From the NCBI GenBank assembly GCA_021292105.1, contig CM037870.1, forward strand, positions 43,976,576 to 44,040,575: a stretch of DNA of 64,000 nt. The letters are read 5' to 3'. A model generated the notes under the pieces. The model saw only the letters and a program-made list of their open reading frames with translations, did no database searches and was not told the origin of the DNA. How positions within the stretch are numbered: the stretch's first letter is position 1; each line of letters starts with the position of its first letter. Below are positions 56,880 to 64,000 of the stretch, piece by piece. Position numbers and translations under genes: made by a program. The DNA comes from Anadara kagoshimensis (taxonomy: Eukaryota > Mollusca > Bivalvia > Arcoida > Arcidae).

Positions 56880-57840
56880 TTTTGAAAGTGCTCAATTAAT
56901 AAAGATGATCATGTGATCCACTGAGGTCAAGGTTGAATTAACAACTATATCAGTAAATTTTCAATTCATTGGCAGGTTTATAATTGGAAATTACTTACTA
57001 CAGTAGTAGTGTTAGGTTTATTTGCTTATTTCCTATGATATTAATTACAACTTGTTATTAAAAACTTCAATGATAAGAGTTTCCTGTGTGTAGCCTTATC
57101 CCAGGCATTTCATATTGGTTCTCTGTGCACAGTGTGATAATTTTCCTCTATAATCCAATTGAAAACGATATTACTAACTTTTTGACAGATTGCGGACATT
57201 TGTGTGACTACTATCAGTTGGTTTCTGGGATATTATGGATTTAATAATGATATTTGGAATTTACTAACATATTTTGTAGGATAACAGAATCAATAGCAAG
57301 GTATTATTTATATAGGCTAAAATACATTATCAAGTTGTTACAATGACATCAAGATTGTTCTAGGTTAGTAGGGGTTTAGCTTGCCTATTACATTATGTTG
57401 TATCTTTGGCGTGGGTGTCATTTTCAGACTGAGTGTTGATGTTCAATGTTAAAGTTTTCTAAAAGGTAAAAAATGTTAAGGTGGATGTCTAGTTTCATTG
57501 TCATCATTTGAGTCTTGATGGCCAAGTGTACACATGTACATAGTTTATCCTTGATGCAATGTCTGATTGCAGATTGTTATCAAGTAATGAAGTTGAAGTA
57601 GTCTAAAGGCCCGTTTACACCATAAGATTTGTCATATAAAATTTGTTATATAATACAAATTTTATAGTGAAAAAACCCCTTATGACTCAAAATAATTGCA
57701 GGCATGATTTGCCATGGCAAAATAGAACATGAACTTCTTGAAAACTTTTAAGCATGATTGTGCTATATGGTTCCCCTCATCATTTAGGTTTATTTGTAAA
57801 TCCTACTCTGACAGGTCTTAGTTTTATCAACTTTGTCAGT
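56880..57840. other. No proven feature (intron-like)
   Basis: A possible 21-bp microexon lies at 57280-57300, with a TACTAAC branch-like motif and ttttgtag acceptor upstream (see findings). Otherwise nothing is recognised. Confidence 0.4.
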
Positions 57841-57849
57841 TGCTTGCCA

Positions 57850-58138
57850 CAAGTTTTCTGTGAATTCTGGTTTCCTGCACCATCTTTACAATTGGAGGAT
57901 CCCTGTTACACATTATTAATGTAATGATGTAAGACTGGCTATGACACTGATTTCTTTGTCAATTAAGCATTTTATCTTCAGAAGTGGTTCGCTGTTTCCG
58001 GAATTCTGGTTTTCCCCACCATCTTTATACTTTGAGGATTCCTGTTACACGTTATTGATGTAATGATATCAGTCTGCATGTGACACTAATTTCTTTGTCA
58101 ATTAAGCGTTTTATCTTCAGAAGTTGTTGGTTTGTTTC
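57850..58138 (+). repeat. Two-copy tandem repeat, about 138 bp
   Basis: gaattctggtttcctgcacc, then gttacacattattaatgtaatg and ttctttgtcaattaagcatt, recurs as gaattctggttttccccacc, then gttacacgttattgatgtaatg and ttctttgtcaattaagcgtt. The first part of the unit (gttttctgtgaattctggtt) echoes SINE-B, so it may derive from a SINE. Confidence 0.88.
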
Positions 58139-58139
58139 C

Positions 58140-58613
58140 TGTAGGAAGTCGGTGGGATAATTGGGTGTGTTAAGATTATCTTAAATATTCAGCATACAGT
58201 ATCTCCTTGTTATGTTTACAAATGACATCACTGTACCATACTTAACATTTTTGTATGTTTACATATTAAATGATAAATTGTGTAAGAAAATATGAAAATT
58301 TTAATTCTTAAATAAAAAATGAATTAAAATTCAGTTAACGTACACTATTGTCTACAAATCTTTAATATTTTACTTTAAATGTTAATTATACTATTGGTAG
58401 TATTTGTTTAATGTAAATATATTTGTATTTAGAATTAATTTATTTTATTTCTCCCAATTTCTGCCTCTTCTGAATACAATACTGCTTTCTTTTTTGCATC
58501 ATGTATGTGAATTCATGTATGAATTTTAAGTGGTATTTGTAACAGCCCACATGTGCATTTCTTGTCAATATTTATATTATAACAACACTAACTTGTCAAG
58601 TTAGTTAAAGTGA
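58140..58613. other. No feature seen
   Basis: AT-rich DNA upstream of the candidate start exon; no promoter motif can be assigned. Confidence 0.5.
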
Positions 58614-58676
58614 CAAAAAGACCCAAATCCAATCCAAATATTTTATAATCGTTACAAGGAAATTGACTATAAATTA

Positions 58677-58742
58677 ATGGATCCTGTTTCTGGTTATGAC
58701 AACTGGGAGGATACACTACTGCTTAAAATTGCTACCAATGAG
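58677..58742 (+). CDS. Candidate start exon, acidic and aromatic
   Basis: ATG at 58677 (ttaATGG) opens 22 codons beginning MDPVSGYDNWEDTLLLKIA. A donor (gag/gtagga) follows, in phase 0 like the other candidate exons. The composition is coding-like and clearly above local background. The same frame is open upstream to 58614 and also reads plausibly (…YKEIDYKL…), so the exon could instead be internal, with an acceptor near 58620 or 58658. Neither acceptor has a good pyrimidine tract. It contains GYDNWED, recalling the acidic-tyrosine motifs of the giant exon. No domain is recognised. It is the last candidate exon before the window ends. Confidence 0.5.
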
Positions 58743-58744
58743 GT

Positions 58745-59735
58745 AGGAGATATATTTCCATGCTGACACATGTTGATATTACTATTTTGTATTGGGTTTA
58801 TCAAGTCACTGTCATGTGTTAATACATTACTGTAATCAATGTTGTTCATACCTTGAAGTTTCAGTTAAAACTTTTGGGTCCCTATTGAGTGTAAATACAC
58901 TAGTGCTCTAAGGTAGACAGAATTTCCATTTAAAACTGCTGGGAACTTGGTATGTATACTTTTTAGACCAGTTCTGTGAAGCATTAGTAAAAATGGACAG
59001 TATGAATTTCCCCAGTCGTCTCTGAATTTGGCTGATTGAGTTATGTAAGATAAATATAAAGAAGCTTGTAAATTTTACACTTGGAAATTAGCTCTTTTGT
59101 TGTATCGATATTGCTCATCCGGTTATCACAGAAGACTTTTACTGATACACTTATATCCTAAATACAATGTATATAGTTTTTATTGGGCGTTGAAGCTGTA
59201 TGTTTACATGGGGGGGGGGGGGGGGGGTTCCATCAAATGAAGTACGGTAAATGTAGATTTAAATTCAGCTACAGATTGGCTCCACATTCACATTAGCTAA
59301 AACCAAATTAACTGTGCATTTTTGAGCTTTTTAACTTTCATTTGACTACATGTAGATTTAAACAGAATTTAACCAAGTTAACTGTAGCTTTCAGCTTTTT
59401 GGCTTTCACTGTTTTGGAATTTATTTTGCTAACTCACTTCAGTCAAAACTGTATATAAAACCCAGTTGGATTACATTTTGCCTGTAAATGACCTTGACAC
59501 ATGGTAATTTACCAGATGTTACAGTATATATGTCAGTACTGTAAACAGAATGTCCTGGTCAAATCATATTGCCACAAGTAAAACTATAATTTATGATAGA
59601 GTTTTAAGGTCAGTAAGGACACTTATAAGTAGATTTCAGAATAAGATTTATGTCAGCACACTGTCTTCAGATGGAGAGAAAAGGCAACACTTCCTGACTT
59701 GATAGCAAGCTGCATATACTGAACAACTTTTCAAG
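58745..59735. other. No gene seen; G18 homopolymer at 59210-59227
   Basis: A pure run of 18 G residues is the only notable feature, preceded by tgtttacat. Otherwise AT-rich, intron-like DNA with a weak echo (catgtagatttaaa...gaatttaaccaagttaactg) near 59243-59390. Confidence 0.6.
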
Positions 59736-59738
59736 TAC

Positions 59739-59808
59739 ATGTGTAGGTACATGAAAATGGCTTGTGTAGGTACATGAAAATGGCTTGTGTAGGTACATGA
59801 AAATGGCT
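59739..59808 (+). repeat. 23-bp tandem repeat, three copies
   Basis: tgtgtaggtacatgaaaatg, then gct, occurs three times in succession. Confidence 0.95.
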
Positions 59809-60534
59809 TTCTGGTATGTTTTATTCAATGATGGATAATTCAGTATTATTAAGAATATTATACACCATATTAGTTACCATCTCTTGCACATTTCATGGAA
59901 TAACAAAATGAACTTAGAAAAGGTATGTTTTGTAAAATAACTAATGACTAATGTTATAGCGTTATCATAGTAATTCCAAAATGGACAAACTGCTTATCTT
60001 TGCTTCTGTTGTCTGGTCCAGTAATTGTCTAAAACTAAACAAAATTCAGATGAGATATATGAAATGCCATGTAAGGCATTAGGTACAGCATTTTGTTTTT
60101 GTTTCCATGCTAACCATAAAATGGAGAAAAACGACTTCAAGCTGGATTCTGACTATATATGTTGGGAATTATTTTGAAATGTATTAGCAACTGAGTTTAG
60201 AAATTTTAAAGCCAAGATTTAACTTTTAAGGTGATTCATAAAATGTTTTATATGTTCCTATAGAAAATTTGAGATTTTGGCTAGTTCTAATTTCAGACAC
60301 TATAATGTAGCAGACCCTGTTGCATGCTGTATACTTCAGCTATTGATGTTATAAAGGGTTTCTTGTACTACATTTAAGAAAAACTTGTAAAAATACCCAA
60401 CAGAAATGGCATTGCTAAGTAACAAAGTATATCAAGTAGCTTTATAATGAGTTTTTATTGTACACCTAAATGTTATAGCATTACACATTAAAAAAACACC
60501 ACCTGATAAAATGAGAGTGTTAATGTTTATCTGT

Positions 60535-60650
60535 CGGAGTTTCATCTTCTGAAGATGATGTTCATCTGATAGTGTTCTTACTCTGTGTCTGGTTTTACAT
60601 GTAGGAGTTTCATCTTCTGAAGATAGTGTTCTTATTCCGTTTCTGGCTTT
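60535..60650 (+). repeat. Two-copy duplication, about 70 bp
   Basis: ggagtttcatcttctgaaga, then tgttcttactctgtgtctggttttacat, recurs after about 68 bp with small changes (ttattccgtttctggctttacat). Confidence 0.85.
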
Positions 60651-60789
60651 ACATTTTAAATACAGACTTTTAAATGATGTATATTTATATGAAAATCTAG
60701 ATTTTAAATATGTAAAGCATATATTTTATTGGGTTTTATTTTGACCATGCATAAAATGGTATCTATGCAACAGGTCTTTAAGGTCAAAT

Positions 60790-61000
60790 TTTATTGGATT
60801 CCTCAGATTTTGTTAAATCCCACAGATTTTTTTCAGATTTTTGCTCAGACTATGTCAGATTGCTCAGATTTTGTTGAATTGCACAGATTTTGTCAGATTG
60901 CTCAGATTTTGTTGAATTGCACAGATTTTGTCAGATTGCTCAGATTTTGTTGAATTGCACAGATTTTGTCAGATTCCTCAGATTTGTTTTTGAATTGCCT
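60790..61000 (+). repeat. 38-bp tandem repeat of two 19-bp half-units
   Basis: Units alternate cagattttgtcagattgct and cagattttgttgaattgca. The 38-bp unit is clear from about 60850 to 60990 (near four copies), with degraded half-units before it. The 74-codon open frame across it is an artefact. Confidence 0.93.
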
Positions 61001-61004
61001 CACT

Positions 61005-62490
61005 GATGATTTTTGCATCTACTGATATCAATGCTTGACTGTAGTTTCTGCCTATTGATGGCTCTTTCTGTTAGCTGTAGTCAGGGTTTGCAAATCCTCT
61101 TTATTAAAAAACACATTTGCAGACTTGTTTATGTTTCATCAAGAGAAATTCGAATTGACTTTCTACTAAACATTTCTGCCATTCCGTAAGCATTATTCGG
61201 GGTTTGCAGATCCATTGGATTTATAATCCCTTTTTGCTTTCTTGTTTATGCTTCCTTAAGAGAAATTTGAGTGAGTTCTAACATCATTTCCAATTGATTC
61301 ATGATACTGTTCTCTGCTGCTAAGAAGTCATTTTATTCCATTGTTGTCTGTTTGCAATTTTAAACAGAATCATCAACCTTTCACCGTGTTGAGCTTGCTT
61401 AGATGTTTAAAAACGTTGGTGTTCTATAATAATAAAAATTATGTTTTTACACTCCAATTTACAAGTTTTATGCCATATATTTGGTACATTAAATACTTAA
61501 TTACTATTAATAGCCATACTTATTTTTTCGTTGAGGTGGAGTAAAATTTACTGTAGGAACACCCATATTAGAGATGTTTTACACTAGTTTTATAAATCCT
61601 TGTACATGCCAGATTTATTGGCGAGATAAACAAAAATTGATACACATAAAAATACACTGTAAATTTATCTGAACTAATTAATGTCATGTAGTGCATGGGG
61701 GGAAATATGTGAAGCTTTTCTGAGACCTTTTGAACTTGGTTCAAATAATATTTGGTGATCATTGGACTATGGATAATGGTGAAGAGAGATTTGGTCGGGC
61801 TATGAAAAGTGGTAAAGAGAGATTCAGGTATACAAGGGAGATTGGGTCTGTACAATTAAAAAAAATGTAGGAAATGCTTATGATACAATGGTCTTATAAT
61901 GAGTTTCGTGAAGGAATACAGTTCTATTAAAAGGAGGAGCCTCACAAACATTCTATACCAATATAGGGTATGTATAATATATGATTAAGAGTTATTTGAA
62001 AGGAGTCTTGAGGCCATTTTTGCATTCAGAAATAAAAGTTTTCAGAATCTACATGTTCTTGCATGAAATCGAGATAACTGCAGCAGCTGTGTACCATACA
62101 TGTACATACAAATAAACAGAATTTTGAACAGAGCTAATTACAGCACAAGTTTTTGCAATTTTGCAATCCGATTTCAGTGTTGTTTAGATCTTTGACATTC
62201 CCCAGTATTAGTTTGGGTGTAGTCTTCTTCAAATATATGAGAATGACCTATTTCTTCATACTTACAATTGTTTTAATTTGTTTTCCACAAATATCAGTAT
62301 ATAATGGGATTTTTGTAATATTAGAGATATTTACAGTCCTTATTTAACATAACGACCATTATGGTCCAAGTCTTTAATACTTGATAGGACAGAGAATTTA
62401 TGATGAGCTGGCCTTGAGAAATCTCCCCTTTCTCTATTAATTAGTAAACCTATATATTGTGTACATGTTTGTAAAACTGGCCAATCAATC
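61005..62490. other. No feature seen
   Basis: AT-rich DNA with no exon, RNA gene or family repeat recognised. Confidence 0.5.
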
Positions 62491-62496
62491 ATTGCC

Positions 62497-62573
62497 TGGT
62501 GTCCTTACTCTGAAGCCTTGACTGGTTCCCTGTCTGGTGTCCTTACTCTGAAGCCTTGACTGGTTCCCTGTCC
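62497..62573 (+). repeat. 38-bp direct duplication
   Basis: ctggtgtccttactctgaag, then ccttgactggttccctgt, occurs twice head to tail with no differences seen. Confidence 0.96.
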
Positions 62574-62574
62574 T

Positions 62575-64000
62575 CCTTCCTGATTAATTATCCCAATTAA
62601 GTTGATGTTTCTATATCAAGTAGGTCCATATTTCTACTGCTCATCCTTGTCTGAAGTATCCTAGTCCAGTACCAGTGTACAAATTACTGTCAGTTTGTTG
62701 TAAACATATAACAATTACAATAATGTGTGATAGTAGGACCCTAGGGTCATTTATTTAGACTGAAATAAAAGAGCATATGGCACTGACCAGTGAGTGGACA
62801 CTATGGTCAATAACTTTGCTAAAGGTGACATTACTTATTGTAGAATATTGCTAAAGGTGATTTTGACAGTTTTTTTCAGTTGTTTTTGAAAATTAAGTTA
62901 TATCTTGATAAAAGATCACTACTGAATACTGTCAAGGACAGATATGTGTCATTGTTTCTACACATCAATTTAATTTAACCATTTTTCTTTACCCCTTACA
63001 CAACTTCTCCTTCTGTCACTCTTTTCCCACAAATGTATTTACCGTAATCCCTCTAGGTTGCACACCTGAAGCCCCCAAAAATGACAGAATCATAAGCCTT
63101 TTAACACATTGAAATATGTTTTCATAGAATTTAATAAGTGGGGGTACAAAAGGAAGACATACCCTCTTCCATAATTTATTGATCCTCACTTTAACTTCAC
63201 CTTCTGTCCCTCGTTAATCCACAAATTATCTCATCACTGAAGTAAATTCATTGCGGGTATAGATATCCAGGGTATTGAGTTGAAATGGTGTAGTTTCTTA
63301 CTATAGTATATGAATGTCCTGAAAAGGACTGGATGTGATCACCTCTATATATGAGTGATTATCTCTGGTGGTCATCTGAACATACTAATTAAGCTGGACA
63401 TCTGACATCCAGGTCTGTCAGTTTAAATAGATATGGTGTTATAAGTGTAGTACTGGCCTTCAGAACTGGACATTTTATATGGACTTGTCCATCATAAAAA
63501 CTCAAGGATCTGAAAGTTTTAAAGTAATTCTGTGATGATGATCAACACAAAAGTAGTGGTTATATGGCTGAGATGACACTTATCTGATATTTTTATGTTT
63601 AGTTTTGTAATGTTGATTACAGTATCAGATTTCCTTAATAACTGTGTGGTCTAGATTTCAAAATCCTTGACCAGTCAGTGCTCTACTTTTCGTCAATTGG
63701 GAATAACTTCAAAATTACTCTGTCTGGAAAAACAGAGGAGGATTTTTTGTTTGTGATTTTTAGTTATTTTCAATTAATGATCACTCATGTGTAATTATTA
63801 CTAGGATTCTTTAATGGATAGTTGGACTTGAAGTCTTTGTTGGAGAAAATTGAAGCCAACATAATCTGTTATTGTTATTTATACCCGCTGGATAATGTTT
63901 TTATCTGCTGGACATTGTTACGATCCTACAAACTTTGTTTGGGATGCTTTTAGAAATTTATTTTTGATTTAGTAGTAAAAACTAGTAAAACAAAACTGAT
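62575..64000. other. No feature seen up to the window end
   Basis: AT-rich, intron-like DNA. If the gene continues on the + strand, its next exons lie beyond position 64000. Confidence 0.5.

Noticed and set aside
59830-59925. Exon ending at gaaaag/gtatgt with an open frame of about 30 codons
   Set aside because: The peptide is Ile/His/Asn-rich as expected from AT-rich noise, and no good acceptor or ATG context supports it.

Overview
The window reads as animal nuclear DNA. It is AT-rich, gene-poor and intron-like, with spliceosomal exon boundaries, many degenerate tRNA-headed SINEs, short inverted-repeat transposons and numerous minisatellites. The SINE and MITE style resembles bivalve mollusc genomes, but I could not search databases, so that placement is an inference. 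There are no operons, intact RNA genes or CRISPR arrays.

Only the + strand gives convincing coding sequence. All of it fits the 5' part of one long gene. Two exons (18763-18874 and 22339-22376) splice in frame to encode most of a C1 zinc-finger domain. One very large exon (33890-36614) starts with ATG and encodes about 908 residues of low-complexity protein. It has a heptad-like Ser-Gln-Pro-Tyr repeat domain, ends in a GTAAGT donor and carries one reading-frame break at an A5 run near 34381. Three shorter candidates follow: a 16-residue Cys/Lys-rich start exon (44998-45045), a 24-codon internal exon (49357-49428) and an acidic start exon (58677-58742). Every one of these ends in phase 0 before a GT donor. 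They are therefore interchangeable upstream of one common acceptor, as expected for alternative N-termini of one gene. The C1 spacing (H-X12-C-X2-C-X10-C-X2-C-X4-H-X2-C) and a Cys-rich short start recall tensins. No phosphatase-like, SH2 or PTB domain lies in the window, so tensin is a hypothesis only. The rest of the gene should lie beyond 64 kb.

Layout. 1-18.7 kb: repeat-rich DNA with SINE families A and B, three TA-flanked MITE families and a 2.8-kb 56-bp minisatellite grown inside a SINE-B copy. 18.7-22.4 kb: C1 exons with a GA microsatellite beside the first donor. 22.4-33.9 kb: intron-like DNA with SINEs, a hairpin MITE and a 26-bp minisatellite. 33.9-36.6 kb: the large exon, followed by a 32-bp tandem array. 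36.6-64 kb: mostly featureless intron-like DNA with the three small candidate exons, one possible 5' non-coding exon near 53.7 kb, and scattered SINEs and minisatellites.
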